Source: Streptomyces sp. CB02980
Lineage (GTDB): Bacteria; Actinomycetota; Actinomycetes; Streptomycetales; Streptomycetaceae
DNA length: 64,000 nt
Assembly: GCF_014451325.2 (NCBI RefSeq)
Contig: NZ_JACSCH020000013.1
Span: forward strand, 233,304-297,303
Direction of reading: 5' to 3'
In this document: one piece after another, positions 24,894-34,550 of the stretch
Layout: every line of letters begins with the position of its first letter
Numbering within the stretch: the first letter of the stretch is position 1
Program-made: the position numbers and the translations under genes
The notes under the pieces: model-generated
Database searches by the model: none
What the model was told of the DNA's origin: nothing
Seen by the model: only the letters and a program-made list of their open reading frames with translations

Positions 24894-25212
24894 AGTGCGG
24901 GCCCAGTGCGTGCGGGCCGACCAGGAGCTCCGCCTCGCCCCGGATCTCGACGCCCCGCACCCGCCAGGGGCGGACGCTCGCGAGATCGTCCACGACCAGC
25001 GCCACCTTCGGGTTCGCCCGCAGATTGCGCCACTTCTTCGTACGGCCCATCGCGAGGCCGCCCACCAGGACGGTGCCGTCCTCCTGCGGGAAGAAGCCCA
25101 CCGGATTGACCTGCGGCTGACCGGACGGGTCGACCGTGGCCATCCGGGCGAGCTGCCGGCCGCCCGTGAGATAGGCGCGTTCCGCCGCGCTGAAGCCCTC
25201 GAAATCCCTCAT
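24814..25212 (-). CDS. PPOX-class F420-dependent oxidoreductase
   Basis: A 132-aa split-barrel flavin/deazaflavin protein of the pyridoxamine 5'-phosphate oxidase-like group. Segments such as GRQLARMATVDPSGQPQVNPV, LAMGRTKKWRNLRANPKVALV and the C-terminal ISWGLE-like RIHSWGLE match the actinobacterial F420 class (family knowledge; quoted in part). The cofactor is probably F420 and the substrate is unknown. Start ATG at 25212. It converges with the ada/alkA gene, overlapping by 80 bp. Confidence 0.85.
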   Translation of the reverse strand: MRDFEGFSAAERAYLTGGRQLARMATVDPSGQPQVNPVGFFPQEDGTVLVGGLAMGRTKKWRNLRANPKVALVVDDLASVRPWRVRGVEIRGEAELLVGPHALGPHFSEEVIRIRPRRIHSWGLEEPPGADS

Positions 25213-25289
25213 GGGACCAGCATCGTGCGACCGCGCCCCGGGCGGATCGGCAGCCGGGCCCACTCCGCCTCCCTCTTCCGTCCTAGGAC

Positions 25290-25772
25290 TCAGCCCCAGA
25301 GCACCGCGCCCGCCCACGCCCCCACGATGAGCAGGCAGGAGAACAGCTCCACGAGGACGCTCGTACCGGCCGCCCGCATCACCGTCCGGGTCGCCGCCCT
25401 GGCCTGGCCGTGGCCGCCCAGCCGGAGGCGTTCCGAGAGGTAGATCCCGCCGACGAAGCCGGGGATCGCGCCGAGCACCGGCACCAGGACGAAGCCCAGG
25501 AGGGCGCCCGCGCCGGCGTACGTCACCATCCGCCGGGTGATGCCCACGCCCCGGAAGCGACGGGGCGGCAGCTGCCAGACGACCACCTGGGTGAGCAGCA
25601 GCAGACCGGTCGTGGAGGCGAGCAGGATCCAGGCGAGGTCGGTCCGCTCGTGCAGGGACCACCAGAGCATCGCGGCCCACACCAGCCACGTCCCCGGCAC
25701 ACCGGGGGCCAGCACCCCGAACACGCCGAGCAGCATCACCGTCGCGACCATCAGGAGCTGCCACACACCCAC
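25290..25772 (-). CDS. DUF456 domain-containing membrane protein
   Basis: A 160-aa membrane protein of the DUF456 family. It has about five hydrophobic segments, including WQLLMVATVMLLGVFGVL, GTWLVWAAMLWW, and the signature glycine-rich AGAGALLGFVLVPVLGAIPG. The GTG at 25772 was chosen because GGGGGA lies about ten bases upstream and the first helix then starts at once; a longer frame upstream is proline- and arginine-rich. Function unknown. It lies on the same strand as the PPOX gene, 77 bases upstream. Confidence 0.82.
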   Translation of the reverse strand: MGVWQLLMVATVMLLGVFGVLAPGVPGTWLVWAAMLWWSLHERTDLAWILLASTTGLLLLTQVVVWQLPPRRFRGVGITRRMVTYAGAGALLGFVLVPVLGAIPGFVGGIYLSERLRLGGHGQARAATRTVMRAAGTSVLVELFSCLLIVGAWAGAVLWG

Positions 25773-25847
25773 GCGCCCAGGGTCCCCCACAACCGGCGTC
25801 CGCGCAGGTCGCGGCGGGCATCCGGGTACGGCGAGGGACTCCGGCAC

Positions 25848-26028
25848 CCGGTTCGGCGCGGGCGGGATACGGCGCGTGTGCGGGATACGGCACGTGCAGG
25901 CGCCTGCGCGGGGTACGGCGCGTGCACCCGGTTCGGCACGTGTACCCGGTTCGGCGCGGGCGCGGGGTACGGCGCCTGCGCGGGGTACGGCGCCTGCGCG
26001 GGATACGCGGGATACGGCGCGTGTGCGC
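25848..26028. repeat. 18-bp tandem repeat 3' of a regulator gene
   Basis: About nine to ten copies of a unit near CGGGGTACGGCGCCTGCG, some with CGGTTCGGC variants and one 9-bp half unit. It fills the gap between the DUF456 start and the regulator stop at 26041, ending about 12 bases from that stop. No gene seen in 25773-26040. Confidence 0.8.
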
Positions 26029-26040
26029 CGCCGCGGCCGC

Positions 26041-27024
26041 TCAGCCGCGCGCCACCCAGCCCTTCTCGTACGCGTGCCAGCCCAGCTGCAGCCGGGTCGT
26101 CACCCCGGTCAGCTCCATCAGGCCCTTCACCCGGCGCTGTACCGTCCGGAGCCCCAGGTCCAGCTGCTTGGCCACGCTCGCGTCCGTCATCCCGGCGAGC
26201 AGCAGCGACAGGATCTCCAGGTCCATGACGTCCGGACCGGGTGCCTCCTCCTCGGTGATCTGCGCGCCCGCCCCGAGTCTCAGCGGCAGCGCGTCCCGCC
26301 ACACCGACTCGAACAGGCCCATCAGCGATTCCAGGAGCCCGCTCGCGTGCACGACGATCGCGGCCGGCTCCGCGCCCCGCCCGGTCAGCGGCACCATCGC
26401 CAGGGACCGGTCGGCGACCACCAGCTTGGTGGGGACCCGGTCCGCGACCCGGACGCGCTCCTCGCGGCCGAGCGCCGCCGAGAGTTCCAGCAGCCCGGTC
26501 GGGAGGGTGAGCACCTCGCGCTCCAGCACCACCCGGTAGCGCACCCCCCGCCCGGCCGCCTGCTCCTCGGCGTCGTTCTCCATGCCGGAGACCGCGATCG
26601 GCTTGCCCGTCACCAGGGCGCAGACCTCCTCCTGCGCGCCCAGCTGGAGCTGGAGGAAGCGGTGGGTGACGGCGCTCGCGCCGGTCACCACCTCCACCAG
26701 GTCGTGCACGGCCACCTCCGCCGCCTCCGCCCGGTACTCCTCGGCCAGCAGCGCCGCCGCCAGCTCCGCCTGCTCCAGCTCGTGGCGCTGCTGGGTGAGG
26801 AGGGCGCCCAGGGCCACCCCCGGCGGCGCCGCCACCCACCGTCCGGTCCTGGCCGAGGACTGCGCGGCGAGGCCCTGCGACTCCAGGCGGCGCAGCGCCC
26901 GCTCGGTGTCCCGTTCGGGCAGCGCGAGCCGGTGCGCCAGGTCGGTCACCTCGGCCGCGCCCAGCGCGACCAGCGCCCGGTACGCGGACTCCTGGCGCTC
27001 ATCGAGTCCTATCGCTCCCAGCAT
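26041..27024 (-). CDS. TrmB/LuxR-type helix-turn-helix transcriptional regulator
   Basis: A 327-aa regulator with two DNA-binding modules. Residues 1-70 look like a TrmB-type winged helix (AYRALVALGAAEVTDLAHRL), the middle is a ligand-sensing part, and the C terminus is a LuxR-type HTH (EILSLLLAGMTDASVAKQLDLG, RTVQRRVKGLMELTGV; quoted in part). This architecture is frequent in Streptomyces, where these genes are often beside secreted protease or secondary-metabolite genes. Here it diverges from a large subtilase gene with 233 bases between, so it may control it (inference). ATG 27024 chosen by family start. Confidence 0.8.
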   Translation of the reverse strand: MLGAIGLDERQESAYRALVALGAAEVTDLAHRLALPERDTERALRRLESQGLAAQSSARTGRWVAAPPGVALGALLTQQRHELEQAELAAALLAEEYRAEAAEVAVHDLVEVVTGASAVTHRFLQLQLGAQEEVCALVTGKPIAVSGMENDAEEQAAGRGVRYRVVLEREVLTLPTGLLELSAALGREERVRVADRVPTKLVVADRSLAMVPLTGRGAEPAAIVVHASGLLESLMGLFESVWRDALPLRLGAGAQITEEEAPGPDVMDLEILSLLLAGMTDASVAKQLDLGLRTVQRRVKGLMELTGVTTRLQLGWHAYEKGWVARG

Positions 27025-27257
27025 GGATGCCCCACCCCTCGCCCTACCTCCGGCGGCGCGCCCCGGATCTTCCCAGGACATTCACCGGAGGCATTCGTTC
27101 CGTTGGTGACCTGGCGGGAAGCGGCCACGGCGTATTCCCGCCTCGCCCATCATCCCTGTACCGCCCTCACCTCTGCCAATGTGGCGCCACCGCAGCACCA
27201 ACAGCCTCCGGAGACGGGCGTCTTGTGCCCTTTTTCCGGAATCAGATGGGGAGAGCG

Positions 27258-30200
27258 ATGCGCCCGATTTCGCGAACGGCCCTGGGGGCGGCGACCGCCG
27301 TCGTCCTGGCCGTCACCGCGGTCGCGCCGTCCGTGGCGAACGAGCCGCAGGACGACACGGCCGGCAAGCGACCGCTGGTAGGGAGCGAGGCCGCGGCCCG
27401 CGCCGGGGACCGTCCCGTCACGGTGACCCTGGTCACCGGGGACCGCGTCGTGGTCAGCCGCGACGCCGACGGCAACCCCTCCGCCACCGCCCTGCCGCGC
27501 GAGGACGGAACCGTCCCCCTGGTCCAGACCCGCCGCTCCGGCCAGGACCTGTACGTCTACCCCGAGGGCGCCACCGACGCGCTCGCCGCGGGCCGCGTCG
27601 ACCAGGAGCTCTTCAACGTCACCGGCCTCGTCCGGCAGGGCTACGACGACGCCGCCAGCACGACGCTGCCCCTCATCGCGGTCTACGGCTCCGACCTCGC
27701 CCGCTCCGTCCCCGCCGCCCCGCGCGGCGCCAAGCGCGGCCAGGTCCTCAGGACCGTCGACGGCGTCGCGCTCAAGGCGGAGAAGAAGCAGGCCGCCACG
27801 TTCTGGGCCGAGGTGAACACCCCCACGGCCCGCTCCGCCTCCGGAATCACGAAGCTCTGGCTCGACCGCAAGGTCCAGGCCACCCTGGAGCGCTCGACGA
27901 AGCAGGTCCACGCCCCCGAGGCCTGGGCCGCCGGCTACGACGGCACCGGCACCAAGGTCGCCGTCCTCGACACCGGCGCCGACGCCGAGCACCCCGACCT
28001 CAAGGGCCGGATCGCCGCCTCGGAGAACTTCACCGACTCCGACAGCACCGACGACCGCCAGGGCCACGGCACCCACACCATCTCCACCGTCGGCGGCTCC
28101 GGCGCTGCGAGCGACGGCAAGAAGAAGGGCGTCGCGCCCGGCGCGGCCCTCCTCAACGGCAAGGTCCTCAACGACTCCGGCTCCGGCGCCGCCTCCTGGA
28201 TCATCGCGGGCATGGAATGGGCCGTCGCCCAGGGCGCCGACGTCGTCTCGATGAGCCTCGGCAGCCCCGTACCCACCGACTGCACCGACCCGATGAGCCT
28301 TGCGGCCGAGGAACTCGCCCAGAACAAGGGCACGTTGTTCGTCATCGCCGCCGGCAACTCGGGCCCCACCCTCAACACGGTCTCCTCGCCCGGCTGCGCG
28401 CCCAGCGTGCTCACCGTCGGAGCCACCGATCGCGACGACTCCACCGCGTACTTCTCCAGCCGCGGCCCGACGATCGTCAACCACACCCTCAAGCCCGAGA
28501 TCGCGGCGCCCGGCGTCGACATCTCCGCCGCCGCGGCCGGCGGCCGGGGCGTCTACGCCTACCAGTCCATGTCCGGTACGTCGATGGCCACCCCGCACGT
28601 CGCGGGCGCCGCCGCCATCGTCAAGCAGCGCCACCCCGACTGGACCGCCCAGCAGGTCAAGGCCGCGCTCGTCGCCTCCGCCGAGAGCACCGTCCCCGGC
28701 GACGTCCGCGAGGTCGGCGGCGGCCGCCTCGACGTCAAGGCCGCGATCGACCAGACGGTCCTCGGCTCGCCCGCCGTCCAGGGCGGTACCTACCACTGGC
28801 CGCAGGACAGGACCGACCGCACCACGGTCTCCGTCCCGTACACCAACACCTCCGGCGCCCCGGTCACCCTGAACCTGGCCGTCGAGAAGGTCACCGGCAA
28901 CGACGGCTCCCGGGTGCGGAGTTCGGTCGCCCGCCTCGACAGGCGCACCGTCACCGTCCCCGCCGGCGCCACCGTCCAGGTCCCGCTGGAGCTCGACCCC
29001 ACGGCCCGCCTCGACCGCGCCCAGTACGGCGACGTCACCGGCCGCGTGATCGCCACCGGCAAGGGCGGCATCCACGTCTCCACCCCGTTCTCCCTCTACG
29101 TCGAGCCCGAAACGGTCACCCTGCGCGTCAAGTTGATCGACCGTCAGGGCAAGCCCGCCGCCGGAGCCTCCTCCGTCGACGTCATCGGCACCGACGTGGC
29201 CAGTGGTGAGCGCCGCTTCAACGACGGCGCCACCGACCAGGTCTACCGCGTGCGCCCCGGCAGCTACTTCCTCTCCTCCTTCGTCACCACCCCCGACGCG
29301 GGTGAGGGCGCCACGCTGAACGACTCGCTCAGCTACCTCGGCCGCCCGCAGCTGGAGGTCAAGAAGGACACCACCGTCGTCCTCGACGCCCGCAAGGCCC
29401 ACAAGCTGTCGGTCGCGACCGACAAGGCCTCCGAGGCCCGCGGCACCACCCTCGCGTTCGCCCGGTCGTGGGACGACATCTGGACGCACGCCGGCACCGC
29501 CGCCGGCGGGCGCACCATCCGCGGCTACTACGCCTCCGTCGAAGGCGCCACCACCGAGGGCGACTTCGAGTTCGGCAGCTACTGGCGCACCGCTGCCCCG
29601 CTGATCTCCTCGCTCAGGACCGCCGACGGCCTGACCCTGCACCCGGTCACCGCCTCCACCGGCTCCGACAACCTCGACGGCTCCGGCTCCGCCGGTCTCG
29701 TGGACGCCGGCACCGGCACTCCCGACGAGCTCAAGGCCGCCGGCGTCCAGGGCCGTATCGCCCTGGTCCGCTTCCCCGACACTTCCGACTCGGCGCTGAC
29801 GGTGGCCCGTAACGCCAAGGCCGCGGGCGCGGTGGCCGTCCTCGCGTACCGCACCGGCCCCGGCCGCTGGTACCCCACGGGCGGCTTCGCCGGCGCCGGC
29901 TTCCCGGTCCTCGCCGTGGAATCCGCCGAGGGCGCGGCCCTGCTCGGCAAGCTCGCCGCCGGTGAGGTCGGCCTCTCCTGGAAGGCCACGGCCAAGAGCC
30001 CGTACCTCTACAACCTCGCCTTCCCCGAGAAGGGGTCGATCCGCGGCGACAAGAACTACCGCGTCCGTGACGCGCAGCTCGGCCGCACCGAGTCCACCTA
30101 CCGCGCCATGGGCCTCGCCAACGACTTCATCGACTTCAGCGGCGCCTCCCGGCCCAACGGCGTCTCCGTCTCCTTCGGCGACCTCGCGCCGGTCTCCGCG

Positions 30201-31019
30201 CCGGGCACCCGCACCGAGTACTACACCGCCGGTGACACGAGCTGGGACCGGATGCTGTCCTCCAGCTTCCCGTTCGGCGAGTACATGATCGGCGCCCCGC
30301 ACACGTACAAGGCCGGCGAGCGGCGCACCGAGCGCTGGTACGACGGGGTCGTCGCCCCCACCGCCCCGCGCGACAGCACCGGCAAGCCGGCCCTCGTCGC
30401 CGAGCGCCAGGGCGACTACATCGGCTTCTCCGCCGCGATCTGGGGCGACAACACCCACCACGGCGAGGCCGGTTCCTTCGGTGACATCGGTGGCCTCCGC
30501 CTCAGCCGTGACGGCGAGGTGCTCGGCGAGAGCGGCTGGCCGTTCGGCGCCTTCCCGGTGCCCGCCGACGAGGGGACGTACACCCTCGAACAGAACGTCA
30601 TGAAGATCGGGAGCAAGGTGTGGGCCCGCTCGAACTCCGTCAATTCGGTATGGAAATTCACCTCCAAGCTTGACGAGAGCGTCTATTCTCAGGGCATCCC
30701 GATTCTCTTCCCCCGGTACGACCTTCCGGAGGACGGACTCAAGACCCTCGCCGCGACCGACGGCCAGCACATCGGCCTCACCGTGACGGGTCACGCGGGC
30801 TACACCCCCGCGGCGCTCACCTCGGCCAAGCTCTCGTACTCCTACGACGGGGGCACGACCTGGACCGAAGCGCAGGTCTCTCAGCAGGGCGGCCACTGGA
30901 CCGCGACCGTGAACCACACGGGCGCGACCGGTAAGCAGGTCACCCTGAAGACCGAACTGACGGACGCCAAGGGCAACTCCGTCACCCAGACCGTGGTCCG
31001 CGCCTACGACGTGCGCTGA
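27258..31019 (+). CDS. Large secreted S8-family serine peptidase (subtilase)
   Basis: A 1253-aa exported protease. Signal peptide at 1-30 (MRPISRTALGAATAVVLAVT...VAPSVA), then a propeptide region (PVTVTLVTGDRVVVSRDADG). The subtilisin triad is D238 (VAVLDTGADAEHPDL), H270 (GHGTHTIST) and S442 (GTSMATPHVAGAAA), with the oxyanion asparagine in IAAGNSGP. Downstream is a long region with beta-sandwich-like segments and a PA-like insert (IALVRFPDTSDSALTVARNA). ATG 27258 is preferred over the in-frame ATG 12 bases earlier because GGGGAG precedes it. It has its own terminator. It may be controlled by the divergent regulator. Confidence 0.93.
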   Translation: MRPISRTALGAATAVVLAVTAVAPSVANEPQDDTAGKRPLVGSEAAARAGDRPVTVTLVTGDRVVVSRDADGNPSATALPREDGTVPLVQTRRSGQDLYVYPEGATDALAAGRVDQELFNVTGLVRQGYDDAASTTLPLIAVYGSDLARSVPAAPRGAKRGQVLRTVDGVALKAEKKQAATFWAEVNTPTARSASGITKLWLDRKVQATLERSTKQVHAPEAWAAGYDGTGTKVAVLDTGADAEHPDLKGRIAASENFTDSDSTDDRQGHGTHTISTVGGSGAASDGKKKGVAPGAALLNGKVLNDSGSGAASWIIAGMEWAVAQGADVVSMSLGSPVPTDCTDPMSLAAEELAQNKGTLFVIAAGNSGPTLNTVSSPGCAPSVLTVGATDRDDSTAYFSSRGPTIVNHTLKPEIAAPGVDISAAAAGGRGVYAYQSMSGTSMATPHVAGAAAIVKQRHPDWTAQQVKAALVASAESTVPGDVREVGGGRLDVKAAIDQTVLGSPAVQGGTYHWPQDRTDRTTVSVPYTNTSGAPVTLNLAVEKVTGNDGSRVRSSVARLDRRTVTVPAGATVQVPLELDPTARLDRAQYGDVTGRVIATGKGGIHVSTPFSLYVEPETVTLRVKLIDRQGKPAAGASSVDVIGTDVASGERRFNDGATDQVYRVRPGSYFLSSFVTTPDAGEGATLNDSLSYLGRPQLEVKKDTTVVLDARKAHKLSVATDKASEARGTTLAFARSWDDIWTHAGTAAGGRTIRGYYASVEGATTEGDFEFGSYWRTAAPLISSLRTADGLTLHPVTASTGSDNLDGSGSAGLVDAGTGTPDELKAAGVQGRIALVRFPDTSDSALTVARNAKAAGAVAVLAYRTGPGRWYPTGGFAGAGFPVLAVESAEGAALLGKLAAGEVGLSWKATAKSPYLYNLAFPEKGSIRGDKNYRVRDAQLGRTESTYRAMGLANDFIDFSGASRPNGVSVSFGDLAPVSAPGTRTEYYTAGDTSWDRMLSSSFPFGEYMIGAPHTYKAGERRTERWYDGVVAPTAPRDSTGKPALVAERQGDYIGFSAAIWGDNTHHGEAGSFGDIGGLRLSRDGEVLGESGWPFGAFPVPADEGTYTLEQNVMKIGSKVWARSNSVNSVWKFTSKLDESVYSQGIPILFPRYDLPEDGLKTLAATDGQHIGLTVTGHAGYTPAALTSAKLSYSYDGGTTWTEAQVSQQGGHWTATVNHTGATGKQVTLKTELTDAKGNSVTQTVVRAYDVR

Positions 31020-31026
31020 TCACGCC

Positions 31027-31074
31027 GGTCCGCCGGGCGTCCTTCCCGTGGGGGGTGGGGCCGCCCGGCGGACC
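31027..31074 (+). terminator. Terminator hairpin of the subtilase gene
   Basis: Perfect 13-bp arms GGTCCGCCGGGCG (31027-31039) and CGCCCGGCGGACC (31062-31074) with a 22-base loop, starting eight bases after the subtilase stop. No T-run follows. Confidence 0.75.
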
Positions 31075-31142
31075 ACCCATTTGCAGCAACGGTTTTCCTG
31101 ATGTCCCGTTTTCGGGCGCCCCGTGCGGTGGACAATAAGGGC

Positions 31143-32696
31143 ATGACTCAGCAGGGGGACGACAACTGGTGGGACAAGCTCTACGACGAGTCGGCGCCGG
31201 ACACGGCACCGACGGCGTCGGGTGACACCCTCGACGACCACTTCACCACGGCGACCCGGGCCACCACGGGCCCGCCGGGTGCGACTCCGGGCCCGACACC
31301 GGACCCGTGGGCCACGGCGGCCGTCCCGATCCCGGTGCCGCCGCAGAAGGCGCCCGCACCACCCGCCCCGCCTTCGCCGCCGGTGGCCGCCGCGCCGCCT
31401 CCGCCGCCCGGCACCGACGTACCCCTCGTGCCCGGGCGGGCGCCCTGGGAGGCCCGGCAGGAGGGCCCGCAGACCTTTCCCGCGCCTCCGCCGCCGCCTC
31501 CGCCCGCCCCGCCCGTCGAGACGCCCACCGTCCAGGTGCAGGTGCCCGAGGGCACCGGCAGTCACGAGGAGAACGAGCCCGCGTCCGCGTCCGCGTCCGG
31601 GGCCGAGTCGGGGTCCGGTTCCGGGTCCGGGTCCGAGGACGAGGTCCCGACCGGCGGTCCCGACTCCCGCTCCGGCCTCACCGTCGAGGTCTCCGTGCCC
31701 CGGCCCCGTACCGGATACGTCGGGAGCCGGCCGCCCACCTACGAGCCCGAGCCGACCGCGCTGCCCGTCGCCCGGCCCGGGGAGCTCGGCGAGCTGGTGT
31801 CCGACACCGTGCTCGACGGCGCCCGGTACGGCACCTGCACCGTGCGGGCCGCCTCCGTACGCGGTGACTCCGCGCGCTACCGGGGCGAGCCCCGCCGCGA
31901 CGCCCTGCTCACCGCCCGCTTCGGCCACGACGAGACCGCGCTCGTCCTCGTCGCCGTCGCCGCGGGAGCCCGCGCCGCCGAGGACGCCCATCTCGCCGCC
32001 GCCGACGCCTGCCAGTGGATCGCCGAGGCCGTCTGCCGCAGCCACGCCCGGCTCTCCGAGGACATCAGGTCCGGCCGCCGCGGCGACCTCAAGTCGGGAC
32101 TGCACCGGCTCACCGACCGTACGTACGGCAAGCTCCGCACCCGCGCCGCCGAGCGCGGCCTCGCCCCCGACGAGTACACCGCGACCCTCCGCTGTCTGCT
32201 CGTCCCCGCCGACCCCGACTGCCGCACCCGGGTCTTCTTCGGCATCGGCGGCGGCGGTCTCTTCCGGCTCCGCGACGGCGCCTGGCAGGACATCGAACCG
32301 CTGCTGCCCGAGCCGGCCGCCGTCACCGGCGCCCCCGTCGTGGGCTTCGGCTCGCCGCCCCCGCAGGACGCCGCCTCCGAGACCGAGGAGGGCGACCGGC
32401 TCACCATGGACCTCGGCATCACGACCGCGCCGGGACCGCTCGTCGAGGAGCCCGTACCGCCGCCCGCCGAGCCGTTCCGCTTCCGCGCGTCCGTCGCCCG
32501 CCCCGGCGACACCCTGCTCCTCGCCTCACCCGGCCTGGCGGAGCCGATGCGCGGCGAACCCGCCCTCGCCCGCGAGCTCGCCGCCCGCTGGGCCGACGCC
32601 GAGGCACCCGGCCTGGCCGCGTTCCTCGCCGACACCCAGCTGAGGGTGACCGGTTACGCCGACGACCGTACGGGGGTGGGTGTCTGGGAGGCGTAA
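31143..32696 (+). CDS. PP2C-like protein lacking metal-binding motifs, with disordered N terminus
   Basis: A 517-aa protein. Residues 1-180 are Pro/Ala/Glu-rich and probably disordered, with poly-proline runs and an SGSGSGSE stretch. Residues 200-517 resemble the PP2C phosphatase fold seen in Streptomyces: YRGEPRRDALL where motif 1 would be, PDEYTATLRCLL, and FFGIGGGGLFRLRDGAW in place of the usual vGDSRaYl. The DG-x-GG metal motif is replaced by VAVAAGARA, so catalytic activity is doubtful. The ATG at 31143 is preferred over one 14 codons upstream. It lies 41 bases before the poxB-like gene on the same strand. Confidence 0.7.
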   Translation: MTQQGDDNWWDKLYDESAPDTAPTASGDTLDDHFTTATRATTGPPGATPGPTPDPWATAAVPIPVPPQKAPAPPAPPSPPVAAAPPPPPGTDVPLVPGRAPWEARQEGPQTFPAPPPPPPPAPPVETPTVQVQVPEGTGSHEENEPASASASGAESGSGSGSGSEDEVPTGGPDSRSGLTVEVSVPRPRTGYVGSRPPTYEPEPTALPVARPGELGELVSDTVLDGARYGTCTVRAASVRGDSARYRGEPRRDALLTARFGHDETALVLVAVAAGARAAEDAHLAAADACQWIAEAVCRSHARLSEDIRSGRRGDLKSGLHRLTDRTYGKLRTRAAERGLAPDEYTATLRCLLVPADPDCRTRVFFGIGGGGLFRLRDGAWQDIEPLLPEPAAVTGAPVVGFGSPPPQDAASETEEGDRLTMDLGITTAPGPLVEEPVPPPAEPFRFRASVARPGDTLLLASPGLAEPMRGEPALARELAARWADAEAPGLAAFLADTQLRVTGYADDRTGVGVWEA

Positions 32697-32737
32697 TCCA
32701 CCGGGCGCGACCAGCCGGGCCGTGTGTTGATGGAGCC

Positions 32738-34480
32738 ATGGCCAAACAGAACGTGGCGGAGCAGTTCGTCGACATCCTCGTCCGCGCGGGAGTCCGGCGC
32801 CTGTACGGCGTCGTCGGTGACAGCCTGAACCCGGTCGTCGACGCGATCCGCCGTACCCCCTCGCTCGACTGGATCCAGGTGCGGCACGAGGAGACCGCGG
32901 CCTTCGCCGCCGGCGCCGAGGCCCAGATCACCGGTGGCCTCGCCGCCTGCGCCGGCTCCTGCGGCCCGGGGAACCTGCACCTCATCAACGGCCTGTACGA
33001 CGCCCACCGCTCGATGGCCCCGGTCCTGGCCCTCGCCTCGCACATCCCGTCGAGCGAGATCGGCCTGGGCTACTTCCAGGAGACCCACCCCGACCAGCTG
33101 TTCCGCGAGTGCAGCCACTACAGCGAACTCATCTCCAACCCGAAGCAGATGCCCCGGCTGCTCCACACCGCGATCCAGCACGCCGTCGGCCGCGGCGGCG
33201 TCAGCGTGGTCGCGCTGCCCGGTGACATCGCCTCCCAGCCGGCCCCGGAGAAGGCGGTGGAGACCGCGCTCGTCACCTCCCGGCCGACCGTCCGCCCGGG
33301 GGACGCCGAGCTCGACGCCCTGGTCCGGATGATCGACGCGGCGGACCGGGTGACGCTCTTCTGCGGCAGCGGGACGGCCGGGGCGCACCCCGAGGTGATG
33401 CAGTTCGCCGAGCGGATCAAGTCACCCGTCGGCCACGCCCTGCGGGGCAAGGAATGGATCCAGTACGACAATCCGTACGACGTCGGCATGAGCGGACTGC
33501 TCGGCTACGGCGCCGCGTACGAGGCCACCCACGAGTGCGATCTGCTGATCCTGCTCGGCACCGACTTCCCGTACAGCGCCTTCCTGCCCGACGACGTCAG
33601 GATCGTGCAGGTGGACGTCCGACCCGAGCACCTCGGCCGCCGCTCCCGGCTCGACCTCGCCGTCTGGGGTGACGTCCGGGAGACCCTGCGGTGTGTGATC
33701 CCCCGGGTCCGGGCGAAGACCGACCGGCGCTTCCTCGACAAGATGCTCAAGAAGCACGCCGACGCGCTCGAAGGCGTGGTCAAGGCCTATACCCGCAAGG
33801 TCGAGAAACACGTCCCGATCCACCCCGAGTACGTGGCCTCCCTGATCGACGAACTCGCCGACGACGACGCCGTGTTCACGGTGGACACCGGGATGTGCAA
33901 CGTCTGGGCGGCCCGTTACCTCAGCCCCAACGGGCGGCGCAGGATCATCGGTTCGTTCAGCCACGGCTCGATGGCGAACGCGCTGCCGCAGGCCATCGGT
34001 GCTCAGTTCACCGACCGGAACCGGCAGGTCGTCTCGCTCTCCGGCGACGGCGGATTCTCCATGCTGATGGGCGACTTCCTCACCCTCGTGCAGTACGACC
34101 TGCCGGTGAAGGTGATCGTCTTCAACAACTCCTCGCTCGGCATGGTCGAGCTGGAGATGCTGGTCTCCGGACTTCCCTCGTACGGAACGACGAACAAGAA
34201 CCCGGACTTCGCGGCCATCGCCCGCGCCGCCGGGGCCTACGGCGTACGGGTCGAGAAGCCCAGGCATCTGACGAGCGCCCTCAAGGACGCCTTCAAGCAC
34301 AAGGGCCCGGCCCTGGTGGACGTCGTCACCGACCCCAACGCGCTCTCCATCCCGCCGAAGATCAGTGCCGACATGGTGACCGGCTTCGCCCTCTCCGCCA
34401 GCAAGATCGTCCTGGACGGGGGAGTGGGCCGAATGGTCCAGATGGCCCGCTCCAACCTGCGCAACGTGCCCCGCCCCTGA
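32738..34480 (+). CDS. poxB: Thiamine pyrophosphate-dependent pyruvate oxidase/dehydrogenase, PoxB-like
   Basis: A 580-aa ThDP enzyme that decarboxylates pyruvate, in the PoxB family giving acetate (with quinone or oxygen as acceptor). The Pyr domain has the ThDP glutamate in VRHEETAAFAAG, the middle is a FAD-binding-like domain, and the PP domain carries SGDGGFSMLMGDF...NNSSLG as the GDG-N metal/ThDP motif. The C-terminal segment ADMVTGFALSASKIVL resembles the membrane-association tail of PoxB. An acetolactate synthase is less likely because the PoxB-type GSFSHGSMANALPQAIG region is present. The weak ribosome site suggests modest translation. Confidence 0.88.
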   Translation: MAKQNVAEQFVDILVRAGVRRLYGVVGDSLNPVVDAIRRTPSLDWIQVRHEETAAFAAGAEAQITGGLAACAGSCGPGNLHLINGLYDAHRSMAPVLALASHIPSSEIGLGYFQETHPDQLFRECSHYSELISNPKQMPRLLHTAIQHAVGRGGVSVVALPGDIASQPAPEKAVETALVTSRPTVRPGDAELDALVRMIDAADRVTLFCGSGTAGAHPEVMQFAERIKSPVGHALRGKEWIQYDNPYDVGMSGLLGYGAAYEATHECDLLILLGTDFPYSAFLPDDVRIVQVDVRPEHLGRRSRLDLAVWGDVRETLRCVIPRVRAKTDRRFLDKMLKKHADALEGVVKAYTRKVEKHVPIHPEYVASLIDELADDDAVFTVDTGMCNVWAARYLSPNGRRRIIGSFSHGSMANALPQAIGAQFTDRNRQVVSLSGDGGFSMLMGDFLTLVQYDLPVKVIVFNNSSLGMVELEMLVSGLPSYGTTNKNPDFAAIARAAGAYGVRVEKPRHLTSALKDAFKHKGPALVDVVTDPNALSIPPKISADMVTGFALSASKIVLDGGVGRMVQMARSNLRNVPRP

Positions 34481-34550
34481 GGGAATGCGGGCGATTTGGT
34501 GGGGCATGCATCCCCGTGAGCCTGTTCGACGCGATCTGTGGGTGGGGGAT

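Noticed and set aside
27150..30917. A minus-strand open frame of over 1200 codons opposite the subtilase gene
   Set aside because: It mirrors the third-position GC bias of the real gene, has a composition dominated by Gly/Val/Asp/Arg without any domain, and lacks a ribosome site.
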